Source: Toxonevra muliebris (lineage: Eukaryota > Arthropoda > Insecta > Diptera > Pallopteridae). From it: a stretch of DNA of 64,000 nt. Each line of letters begins with the position of its first letter. The stretch's first letter is position 1. The notes below the pieces were generated by a model that was given only the letters and a program-made list of their open reading frames with translations, did no database searches and was not told where the DNA came from. The translations under genes and the position numbers were made by a program. Positions 1-10,938 of the stretch are shown piece by piece. The DNA is taken from contig OY829326.1 of NCBI GenBank assembly GCA_963691655.1, positions 79,353,235 to 79,417,234 of the forward strand, read 5' to 3'.

Positions 1-28
1 GTTATTACATTTTGAAATTTCCATAAAA

Positions 29-1063
29 ATGGACAAGGAAAATATTCGTCGTGAAATTATGAAATTTCATTTGGCAAATTATAGTAGCCGTCAAATTGCA
101 AAGGCTTTAAATTTGTCAAGTCGTACGGTAGACCGAGCTATTATTCGATATAATGAAACTGGGGGTTTTGGAGATAGAGACCGGGGAAAATTTTCAACAG
201 TTGCCACTACTGGTTTAACAGAAAAAATTCGTAAACGAATCAAGCGAAATCCAAGGCGCTCAATGAGAAAAATCGCTAAGGAAGTGGGAGTAAACCGTGA
301 AACAGTGCGAATCATTGCAAAATCAAAGCTTAATCTTAAGCCGTACAAGCTCCGAAAAGCTCAAGATCTGACACAAAAAAAAAAAGATTTGCGACTGCAA
401 AGATGCAAGGCGTTGCTACGCTCCTCCGTGTTAAAAAATGTTGAAAATATCTTGTTTACAGATAAAAAAATTTTCACGGTTGAACAACATTTCAATGCGC
501 AAAATGACCGAATGTGGCTAACATCATCATCGCAACAAAATAGGACTGTTGGCCGAGTTCAAAAGCCAGCTTCCGTTATGGTATGGGCTGGAGTTTCCGC
601 TATCCGTTTATCGGAGCATTTTAAATGAACATGTTCTTCCCTGGGCCCAAGATACATTTGGAAATGAAAACTGGACTTTCCAGCAAGATTCTGCACCTTC
701 CCACATCGCAAAATTAACGCAAACATGGATAAAAGACAATGGACTACTCTATTTGGAGTCTTTTAGAGAGTAAGGCTTGTGCATCTCAACACCACAGTTT
801 GGAGTCGCTGACAAATTCATTAGAGAAAGCCTGGACTGAAATTGATCAGGAAGTCCTGCGGCGAACAATCCTACGATTTCCGGATCGATTGAAGGCATGT
901 GTGCAGGCTAAAGGAGGTTATATTGAATGAGGTGGGCTTCAAATGAATGCTTATATATTCAGCAATGTTAACACTTAATTGTAATTGTAATTGGAAGTAC
1001 GTCCTTTTGAAAATAACTGCTGAAATGTGTGCCTCACTTTACGATTGTCACCCTGTATACATA
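29..1063 (+). pseudogene. decayed Tc1/mariner-superfamily transposase, 3' end of element present
   Basis: The frame from 29 encodes an HTH DNA-binding region (SSRQIAKALNLSSRTVDRAI; KIAKEVGVNRETVRII) and the first catalytic Asp in ILFTDKKIFTV. A deletion and frame change near 600 then leads into NEHVLPWAQDTFG and the second Asp in FQQDSAPSHIAK. A second deletion near 738 removes the stretch with the third acidic residue and re-enters at MDYSIWSLLESKA. The inverted terminal repeat ends at ~1063 (CACCCTGTAT). The 5' end lies outside the window. Not functional. Confidence 0.85.
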
Positions 1064-1262
1064 TTTACTCGTACGTACTCATCTGAAATAATTAAAATTA
1101 TGTGATTAATACTGTGCGTATCCAAGCATAGAATCGTATAATAAACATTACATTACAGAGTAATTTACAATTTCTGTTGAAAAAAAGCAAAACGTGCAAC
1201 TGAAGTAATGCAACCTATCATTGGATAGGTATTGATAAATAATAACTAAAGTTAATTTGATA

Positions 1263-4200
1263 TTATTTTTTAAGAATTGTTATGTTGTTGACCAGTTGGA
1301 AACCATTCAACATAGTAGCGGGCATCTGTTGGGTATCATTGGCATTGAAGAGTAAATCCTGCATTTTCAGAGCATCTAACATTAACTTCAGGTTATTTTT
1401 AACAACTAAGAATGTCAGGGGATTAATTTTTTTTTGATTAAGTTTTTATTTGCATCAATGACCAATTGACTAAACAAGCCTGAAACCATTACAGAAAGTG
1501 CAGTATGTTGGTAGTATTTTATTAGTTTTTGGAAAATTTAAAGTTGATAAATGATTTGTAATAATATTACTATATTTAATTAAAAAAAAAAAGCGAGAAA
1601 AAATAAAATTACTGATGATAGGTTGGCAGCTCTGACGAAACCGCACCTTGCCTTTTGCCTTGTCGCAAAACAATGTAAAATTTCTCATTTGTTCAGTACA
1701 GTACCTCGATCTAAATCCAATTGAGAGTAATTTGATGCTCGTGAAGTGAAAGATTGGCACGAATACGTTTAAGAAACTGGAGGATCTGTATGAGGATGTT
1801 CAAAAGCAATGGAAGCGAGTTCAAATCGATCAGACAAAACATTTAATAGAGCCAATGCCACGCAGACATACAACAGTGATTGCTAATAATGGATATGCGA
1901 CAAAGTTTTCAACTTTTTCGATTTTCCTTCAATTTTCACATTAACTTTTTCTAGTTGCAAATATTTTGACCTCTTCAATTCAGACTTTAATGTAATATAA
2001 CTTCTTTCTTTTTTTATTTGCAACATAATATTGTACTTTTAATTTTTTATAATAAATGCCAATAAATACACTTTATTTTGAACAAAAAAAAAAATTTGAT
2101 AAAAATTATTTTACTCAACTTAAGAAGTTATTTATAGCTCAAGTAATTTTGGTTGCAAATGATATGACCGGCACTGTATAAGTACTCGGGAACCAAATAA
2201 GAGTCCATGGAATGGAGCGCACTCTTTAAAGCAAAACAACTACTTCACCAGCCAAATACAAATTTTTACATCACGATAATGTGAAAGCTCACACTACTGG
2301 AAAAACCAACAACTTTATTCTGCTCTCAGGAATCGAAGAAATTTACTCAGCACCATATTTCCCTAATTTAAAAAAAAAAAACGTTAAAAAAGTGAATTCA
2401 CCAATTTAACGGTGTGGTCTCATGTAAACGACTGTATTTTCAAGAATCCTTTACTTAAAGATAAGAAAAAAATAAAATATATTGCAATAAATATATTTTA
2501 TATTATAATAGTGATAAAAAAATGTGTATTGTTGAAGAAATTCAAAATGGCGGCGGTACAGCTGTTTGAAGCCGGCACACAGTTTTTGCGTCGTGCAATG
2601 TTCAGGTCCCCGTGATTGACTGAAATCAAGAAACGAAAGTTTTTTCATTAAAATACTTGTTTCGGTTCGAATGAAGCGTTTAAACTTTTTACTTTTATGA
2701 CTCCTCAGGGGGACGTTCAGGGCCTCTTTTTGTGCTTAAACTTTGGGAATACATTCTTCAGATAATTAATTTTTTTAAGCAATAAGAAAAAATTGCTCGA
2801 AAATTTCATTTTACACGAGACTTAGGAAATGCATTGAAATTAATGAAAATGATGTAAAGATAAAATTTAGAATACCATACAATTAAAAACGTTTTGAAAA
2901 TGAAAAACGTTTAAGATTCACTCAGATAAAAAAAAATTATATATCTATTTAAAAAATGAACGAAGTAAGAGTAATTCTAAAAGCAAAAATAAATAAGTAA
3001 ATTTGCAGAAAATTTTATGAAGGATCCCAGGGCGCGCCTTGGCAAAGTGTTTACCTAAACGGGGATATTTATTAAAATATATAGGGTCTTTCGGGTGGTT
3101 TGAGCCATCGTAATTTTTCAATCTGTTGACAGCGGCATATCTTGGCCAATTGTTGTGAGACCTATACCTCACTTTTCATAAGGTTTCGTAGAGAAAAGAC
3201 ACACTCGCTATATCACAGCCAGACAATGTGTTCTAAAAATGAAAAAAAGTTCTTCCTTGATTTTTTGAAAAATTCGTTCAATGAACATTTTTCAACGTTT
3301 TTTCAAGGTGAACATCGTAGATGAGTAATTAATTCGATGAATTTTCATAAAGTTTTTGTAATATTAAATTATCATACCCAATTTTTTTTTATCATACACA
3401 AAAAGTAGCGTCATTCGGGTGATTTGAGTCACCCAATTTATTTCGTGTTTTGCATTTGCAAGAATATTAATCGATTTGGAATGATAGAAAATTTTGTTTT
3501 GGAATGCCAGTGAACAAAATATTTTTCTTTTTGCCCAAATTACGCTTTTTTTTAATTCGAAAAATTAGTAATGCAGAAGCGTAGATATTGAGGTTAGTTT
3601 CCAAAGGTATAACAGCTTTGTGACATCTTCATCCAGTGAGATTTTATAGCCAAAAAACAAAACATGGCTCAAACCATCCGACACTCTCCTACAAAAAAGG
3701 AAAAGCTTATGCTATACGTTCAGGTGTAGATATGCTTACCTTTTTTAAATTCTGTCCTTTGTAAATATGACCATGCCAGTCCATTCAGCGTTTTATTCTC
3801 TTGGGTTGAGTGTAAATAGGTTTTCATTCTTTTCAGCTGCTATAGCGGTCCTAAAATTTTTATCCGATTTGGATTATATTTCTTTTCAATGATAGGTAAT
3901 AGAAAGAGACTTGGACAGCGCTCAAAGCCGGCATATTGTGTAAGTTCAATAAGGAAGGTGCTGTTCAAAATTGAAGGTACTGAACACATGTGACACTTCA
4001 GGTGAATACCATTTGTCAACTGTTGTAGGTAGCTCCCATTACGCTTCAGAGTCACACGTTCTCGGCACTCTGTGGCTAGCGAGGGGCTCCTGCCAGTTAT
4101 CTTCCCACTTGAACAAGACTCGGAGACGAGAGTGGGGACCTCAATCTCAGACGGACTCTCTCACCATTGCTTACGTACATTCAAAGCGACCCGAATCGGT

Positions 4201-7200
4201 GGAATATCACCAGGCCAGCACAGGCACTACAGCACAGAGCTGCATTTGCATAATTAATATACCACTTTGATCAAAAAGTTCCCGGAATAACCACCGTGTG
4301 GCGCTCCCATCGTTCCGATTTGAGTTCTGCTTTTTTTTTTAAGTTGGTACATCTGTTGTTGATATTCCCTCTATCCTAATCTTAGCGTCATAGCTTGACA
4401 TTTGCAAAAGTTACGTAGCCAAGAATACATCTATCTCTGTGTGTGTTGGCGATTTTTTACAATTTTATTAATTAGTATTGTATTAAATTATGCGTAAAAA
4501 CGGATTTAATTGGAAATGTTAGAAAAATGTTTCGGCAATGATTCTCTAAAGAAAACGGTCGTTTACCAGTGGCACGAGCGGTTCAAAAGTGGTCGTGAGT
4601 CAATCGAAGATGATGAACGCAGTGGCAGACCATCGATATCGAAAACCGACGAAAACATTGATAAAGTAAAAGAAATTTTGGTCATTAACCATCAGAGAGA
4701 TAGCGGAGGACTTGAGCATTGCCTATGGATCCGTCCAAGACATTTTGGTTAATGATTTGGGTTTCCGTCGTGTAGCAGCAAAGTTGGTGCCAAAAGACCT
4801 CAATTTCATGTAAAAAAGAGACCGTGTTGACGTCGCAAAAGACATGATTTCCGAGGCTGCATCCGATCCCACATTCATCAAAAGGATCATTACTGGAGAC
4901 GAGACGTGGGTTTATGAGTAAGACAGGCAATCCAGACATACAAAAAACCACGTCGTTTTCAGTCAAAAAAGAAGGCAATGCTCACGGTTTTCATGGACTA
5001 CAACGGTGTAGTGCACCATGAATTTTTGCCAGAAGGCCAGACAGTAAACAAAGAGTATTATTTGGGCGTTATGAGACGTTTGCGTGAAGCAATTCGCCGA
5101 AAGAGACCAGAACTGTGGACAGAAAACTCGTGGATTTTGCACCCTGATAACGCACAGTGCCATCAATATTCGTAATTTTTTGACGAAAAATGCAACAAAT
5201 ACCATCCAACAGCCACTGAATTCACTTGATTTGGCTCCCTGTGACTTCTTTCGAAAACCGAATATAAAAAATGTTTCAAGGATTGGATCAAGCGCTGGCA
5301 TAACTGTGTTGTCGATGGCGATTACTTTGAAGGGGACAATATAGATTTAGATGAATAAACTTGTATTTTTAATTTTTGAATAAATTCCGGGAATTTTTTG
5401 ATCAAGGTGGTATTATTCGCATGAACTAAATTTGAGTAAAGAAATAGCACTACAGACGAAACCGACTCATTGTTTGTAGCGACCTTGGAAACCGATAAGT
5501 ATACCCCCGCTATAAAATTTACCTCCTTACATTTTGTTGGCTCAAAGTTTGCAACATTTTCGCTAATATTTTAACAACTTAAGTAAATAAAATAGAAATT
5601 AGACCCTCATTAGGAAGTTTGATCTTGAAATATTATATTTGCAAAGCCAAAACTTGGCAGCATTTACAATCAGAATTTTTGCGAATATTTCTTGAACAGA
5701 ATGAAAACTAAAAACGCCATCGTGTTAAGAGTAACAAAATATAGAAGGCCACTATTTCAGTTATAATATTACAAAAAATGTTTTCTCAAGCTTGAATATT
5801 TCTAGAGGATTCCAGCAGAATTTCTCATTCATAAAGAATCTAAAGCTATCCCTGTCAACTTTGTTGAATTTTATGTAAGCTTTTTCGTTTCTGACACTTA
5901 TTTGATTCATTTAATGGCGATAGCAATAGCGAATTGATCAAAATTTAATGCTACCTCAGTAGTCCAAGAGGCATTACCGAAGCTAATGTTGAGAGAGTTA
6001 GTTCAATCGCCACTTACTCTTGTTTTAATATCTTCATTATTACTCCTTTATTTGAGCGGCGAATGAGTAATGCGATGGCTTATCTTCGTCGGTCATCATT
6101 GATTTTAAAATACCATAATTCGTGGTGGACATTAAAATCCCTTAGACCGATTCAATTCTCGCCAGTTATGTGATCTGCAATTGATGGTAAACGAGATAAG
6201 CGGGGAAGATATTTTATAATGCAGATTTTGTTTTCGTATACTTCATCCAATATAATTGACCAAACTATTTTTTTTTTGTACTTTGAAGAGCAGTTTTGAA
6301 AATTTTGAAAGCCTAAAAAATCAAATCAAATATAAATATGAAATGTTCACCTTTTTTCCTCAATACTCTTGCGTTTTTTTGCAATGACGCCCACAAAAAC
6401 ACCATTCGTTTCTTGTCATAATTTCTTTCGTCTTTTCGCGTTAAATTTTTTTTACTCACACACACATATAAACATATCCATACCCAGCGGTTTTCAACAC
6501 AAGCGCTACAGAATTAAGCGCATAAAAAATTCTTGTAAGTGTACCATATCTTCATGATTCAACTGGAAATTGCAAAGCAACCATTTGAAAAACAGACACA
6601 AAGTTTTTGAGTGAACAGTAAGACGAGTACGTTCAACGAAACGCTCACAGACGATCAACTAATTGCAAGAATTTCCTTTAAAGTATGCAGATATATTTCA
6701 CTTACTTTAAATTTTCAGAAATGGTTGAATAGGGATAGTTCTTAGCCGTGCATTACATAGGCTATTTTTGAATCCCGAATTCGCCATCGGAGGGCTAAAA
6801 ACATGAAGCAGTGAACTAATGCCGAAACAAATACGAGCGGAGTGCTTTTCTAATAAGCTCGTTGTTGAGCTCGAGCTTGTTAAGCACTGAATTAATATGA
6901 AACGTGACGTGACTTTATGTGATTGCAGATATACGCTTGATTAGCTTGATTTTCCACTGGGTATAAATATAGATGTTGATACGCATACAAACACAAAGTC
7001 TCAACAAAGATATTTCCTAATTTCATTGGAATTTTGTTTATTTTGAAATTGTTTTTAAGTGTCATTTAGAAAAATGTTAAGAATTTCTTTATGAAAATAA
7101 AATAGAATAAAAAAAACTTTTTTTTAGCCAATTTTTAGTTTTTTTCCTTTCTTTTTTGAAATGTTTAAATTAAAAAATATTTTAATGAGCAAATAAATGC

Positions 7201-10200
7201 GTGACTGCTGATAGCTATTAAAAATTGATGAGTGCACGAAGTTTTGCAAAGAATTTGTAAAGAAAAAATTAGAAATTGAAAACAAAAACCAAAAACAAAT
7301 GAGTGTCTTTACATTTTAATTGAAATATTTCAATTGTCACGAAGAGAATGAAATTATTTTTATGAACTGGTTAGACCAAAATTATATGCATAATTAACAA
7401 ACCTTTTCAAATGGTTAATTCAACGACGCACAACGGGCTCACTGAGTCTCTAAATAGTGCAGTTCAAAGAGTTGCAGAAAAAAAAAGAAAACGCTTTATG
7501 ACCTTCAGCCCACTTTTTAAGTGTCCCTCTTTATTTGCATTTGCAAAATAATAATCAGTCTAGACTTCACATAAAAGATTTAATAGCTTTTTCTGTTTCG
7601 CAGAAAATTACAAAAATAACAATACGAAAAATGTAAAAATCCCTTTTTTAAATGTAGGTACAAAGATTCACTTGAAATGCTTGAGTAAATATGTTTATGA
7701 TCGTTTTTGCTTTTATTGTTGTTGCCGTAAAATAACTGAAGTGACATACAGAGTTTCTTTGTGCCCCTTGCTTTTCTGCTTCTATGAGGCAACAGTGCAT
7801 TCTTCTCGTAAAGGTGAACCATATAAATTTTGAGTTTTGGGCAAGAAGCACCAACAAAAATAACATAAATATTTTAATTTGCGGCCAATTATGTGTAAAT
7901 TATGCTTTATACTTAAGGAATTATGGCCAGTAAACATATCTTTCGAAATGCCTGTCTGCCTGTCATTGACTGTGGAGTGTAAGTTCAACTTTTAGAATTT
8001 CTTTTTTTTTGTTTCGTGCAAAGTAGTAAAATTCCTAGTATTATTAAATTATTCATGTTGAAACTTAAAAAATATCTTCTTTTTTTTTTTTGCAATGTAT
8101 GTAATTAAAAAAATATATATTTTAATTATGGTGTAAAATTAAAATGAATTTAAATTTTAGTTAAATAATTAAGTTGTTAAACGTGCTGCATACTAAATAC
8201 TAAGCTTAATCTTTTGTAAAAGGGCTTTTCATGTTCATTTGACAACGAGCGATTGACTATTTTTGAGTTTTACAAATGTGATATAGAGTATGCAATTCAA
8301 AATGAAAGCTAGACAAAAGTTCAGGGCTGAAGGAAAATTTATAGTGGAGTGAAACCTTACGTCGCACAGTGGTCTGCAATCCTAAAAAGCTGACCAAAAA
8401 ATAAAGTTTTTTTTGGGAGGGTTCTGACATTTTAAATAGTTGCAGTGATAACCCTAGCAGCGCTAGAACAACGCTTAAGTACAGCTATTCTTCAAAATTT
8501 TTTTTGCCTTTTCAAGTCTAAGTAAAAATAAATGTCGAAACGTGTGGAATTTTGTGGTGTTTTTATCATGTAAGCTGTTTGCAAGGCTGAGAAAAAAGGG
8601 TTTTAAAAAAATTCCCAAGGGTTCCTGCCGAGTTTTTAGTTTTAAATTATTGATTATTCAGTTTTGTAAAACATATAAAAATATCAGTTGCCGAAAGTTG
8701 CCGGAATGGATTTTACACAATATTTTCAATGCAAGGTACAGATGCGCTATATTCTATGCCCCAGCAATTGTAACATCAGAAAAGTAATTGTATAATAGAA
8801 ATTTTTTTGTGTAAAATTCGTATAGATGGGGGAGAGGAAGGTTAAAGATTGTTGCGTCCAATAATTGTTAATATTTCCTTGAGCTTACATTAGCTGTATT
8901 AGCCATCCTCCTCTATTATCTCCTTTCGTATTGACAATAGGAACAACATCAGCATGTATATCAAAAATCTACCCCCTTGATACGCCATTTTGTTTTTTTA
9001 CAAACTGAGAACGGATTCGTAATCGGATACCAAAAACCCCCAACTGTCTGGTTTCATCGAAACTCGATATTTTTTTTGGAAATGGTCCACCATTTTGGAT
9101 CCGCCATTTTGTTTTTTAAAAAACTGAGATTGAATTCGTAATTAACGACTTCAAAAACCCCCAACTGTCTGGTTTCCTCGAAATTCGACAATGTTCTTTG
9201 CAAATGGTCCACCATTTTGGATCCGCCATTTTGTTTTTTTTTTTTAAACTGAGATCGGATTTGTAATCACCGACCCTAAAAACTCCCTAGCACAAATAAT
9301 CATTACAAAAGAACGATTTTTTCGACTTATGGCCAGCTTTTCGGGATTCCAGACCACTGTGCGTCGGTGTCATGTGAGGTCATAAGTGAGTCCTACTTAT
9401 TTCACTTGCATCGTTTAGAAAAAAAATTATTTGTCTGCAGGCACTCACAGTAGAAGTGAAATTCTGTTGTCTATTTGAAAAATTATTAGAAAACATTTAT
9501 AACAAGTTCTTTTGAAGTTTTTGCAGTCTTCATCTCCATAGTTTGTTGTTGCTTTTCTTCTCTATACTTATCGGCACAAACACGACGCAGCTATATGGAA
9601 TCAAGAGCACATGAGATAAAACTTCGAGAAGTCGACTCTTTGCATGATTGTATGTAGCCGAGCCCCATATGACCTCGTTCGCTAAACACTAACAACAACA
9701 TAACTTCGTTTCTTATTATTTTCGTATTTAGTGCAAGAATAACGCGATTTCACTTTAAAAACAAAACTCCAAAATAGTGGCTGCCGAACGATTTAGCATA
9801 ATTGCCCATGATTCAAGCCGCAAAAATTTCTTTTCTACATTTTTTTTTTTTTAAATAAACACCTGTTGAAATATTTCTATAAAAAGTTTACTTCCAAAAA
9901 TATCCAGCAAAAAATGTCACTAGTACTGAACATCGTGCTTTTAAGGGTTAAATGATAGGGTACTAGATTTTTATACCAGATTGGGCAAAAACCAAAATAG
10001 ATTGTTTTTTTTTTGTTTTGCTCGGCACTTTACAGAATTCAAGCTCATTATCAATTTATTGTAAGCTTTTAGGAGCTACACACAAATTCGAAACTTAAGA
10101 AAATTTAAATTTAAAACTTTAAAAAGGTAAATGTTCTAATTCTTGGAACCGAAATTGTTGAAATATTTAATTGCAAAGGCAAAACCGCGAAAAACAAATT

Positions 10201-10938
10201 TGATATGTTATACAGTTAGTGTTTACATTTGCAAAATGAATTCAATTTATATTACTGCATACTTTTAGACAACAAGAAATTATTTTGTTGATTCTTGTTG
10301 TACTGATAATAACAATAAAATAACAATAATAACGCTAGATTTGAACAAACAGTATATAAAATTAAAGATATTAAAATTTCTCATCTTATGTTTATACATT
10401 TTGATTCATTTGGATGAATAATTCTGACAACAAACGAATTTTACATAGGAATTCGATAGTGGTGTTCATTGGTAATTTTGGCTGTAAGCTAGTGTAATTA
10501 GAAAACAAGCGATATAATTATGCATAGCTCTTCCAAACTAATCATGCCATGAAGGAGAAAACTATTGTACAACCATTGACTGAGCTTTGGCATTTCACGT
10601 CGAAATGATTTCGTAGCATTAGCGATAACTATTAATTTTTCAAATACTGCATGCTTGTTCTGGTGATCGATATTAATGTGTTGTAAAACAGTGGTTTTTG
10701 TATTAAAACTCCATCCTGGACTATATATTAATATGGCTTGAAGCTTGGGTTAACATTTGTTTTATTTGCTGTTTCAACAACAGTTTTGTCTGCTACACTC
10801 GCCAATTTTCTCTGTCCTACCCCAAAATACTCACTATTGAAGCATACAGTGTAAATGATTATACAACTTTAACTCACCATTTGCATTATCCTGCACCATT
10901 GTAGCAGCACGTGACAGAACATCCAAAGCTGATTCCAT
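1263..10938 (-). CDS. candidate small two-exon gene, 67 aa, unknown function
   Basis: Exon 1 (10938-10878) encodes MESALDVLSRAATMVQDNAN plus one base and ends at a strong donor (GTGAGT). The region 1405-1263 on the same strand starts after a good acceptor (CATTCTTAG) with two bases that complete the split codon. It encodes VKNNLKLMLDALKMQDLL, FNANDTQQMPATMLNGFQ and LVNNITILKK, then TAA. The total is 204 nt, an exact multiple of three. The amphipathic leucine pattern and absence of low complexity look like real protein. I do not recognise the family. The first exon is the firmer part. The second could instead belong to another transcript, or be one alternative last exon of a gene continuing left of the window. 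No AATAAA was seen just past the stop. The ~9.5 kb intron holds several transposon relics. Confidence 0.5.
1690..2180 (+). pseudogene. Tc1-like transposase C-terminal relic and 3' end
   Basis: Around 1703-1740 the DNA reads DLNPIESNLMLVK, the Tc1 third-acid motif. Further on come QKQWKRVQID and TTVIANNGYATKF, typical of Tc1-like C-termini. A stop after LMLVK and the missing N-terminal half show decay. The end may be at GCCGGCACTGTA (~2168-2179). It lies inside the intron of the minus-strand candidate gene. Confidence 0.65.
2220..2375 (+). pseudogene. mariner transposase fragment
   Basis: The frame around 2256-2370 reads KYKFLHHDNVKAHTTGK and then EEIYSAPYFPNL. This corresponds to the mariner block around the second catalytic Asp (LHDNARPH) and the approach to the third. 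It is only ~50 residues long, with no terminal repeats seen. Confidence 0.55.
3084..3689. mobile_element. MITE with TTTGAGCCAT inverted ends, TA-flanked
   Basis: The left end reads GGGTCTTTCGGGTGGTTTGA and continues GCCAT. The right end, reversed, gives the same 18-base core with one change (TCGGATGG). A further related copy (ATTCGGGTGATTTGAG) lies in the middle at ~3412-3430. The ends are flanked by TA (3082-3083 and 3690-3691), suggesting a Tc1/mariner-type target. No transposase coding is visible. Confidence 0.55.
3692..4259. other. non-coding spacer, locally GC-richer block at 3900-4245
   Basis: Two overlapping open frames (3971-4270 and 4072-4257) cover a block less AT-rich than its surroundings, but neither resembles a known protein. 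It abuts the mariner element starting at 4262 and may be part of an older insertion. Confidence 0.3.
4262..5410 (+). mobile_element. full-ended but decayed mariner element with transposase relic
   Basis: Inverted ends of 29 bp including the TA target (4260-4288 and 5384-5412) match at 27 of 29 positions; the core reads TTGATCAAAAA. The transposase relic (4510-5344) keeps VVYQWHERFKSGRESIEDDE, RSGRPSIS, the first Asp in IITGDETWVYE, HHEFLPEGQTVNKEYYLGVM, the second in ILHPDNAQCH and the third in SLDLAPCDFF. It is broken by frameshifts near 4690, a stop after LNFM (~4812), a stop at ~4919 and a shift near 5170. Length is about 1.15 kb against ~1.3 kb for intact mariners. Confidence 0.9.
5413..8359. 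other. AT-rich intronic/intergenic DNA
   Basis: I see no supported gene, RNA or bounded repeat here. The short open frames near 7580-7990 on the minus strand overlap each other and match nothing known. Confidence 0.4.
8365..9361. mobile_element. non-autonomous Transib-like element, 997 bp, TSD CGTCG
   Basis: Both termini begin CACAGTGGTCTG. The inverted repeat runs 32 bp with 28 matches and includes a shared AAAAGCTG block. The 5-bp sequence CGTCG flanks both sides (8360-8364 and 9362-9366). Transib transposons have CACWRTG ends, 5-bp duplications and a preference for CGNCG-like targets, so three independent marks agree. The interior has no transposase frame and contains ~120-bp tandem repeats at 8980-9290. 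Confidence 0.85.
8980..9290. repeat. ~120-bp tandem repeat inside the Transib-like element, ~2.5 copies
   Basis: The phrase CGCCATTTTGTTTTTT recurs at 8983, 9102 and 9224. AAAAACCCCCAACTGTCTGG occurs twice, near 9030 and 9150. AAATGGTCCACCATTTTGGA occurs near 9080 and 9202. Copies are imperfect, with T-run length differences. Confidence 0.85.
9367..10877. other. AT-rich DNA without recognised features
   Basis: Intron of the candidate minus-strand gene. No bounded element or coding signal seen. Confidence 0.35.

Noticed and set aside
4685..4978. Minus-strand 97-codon open frame
   Set aside because: Antisense shadow of the mariner transposase relic.
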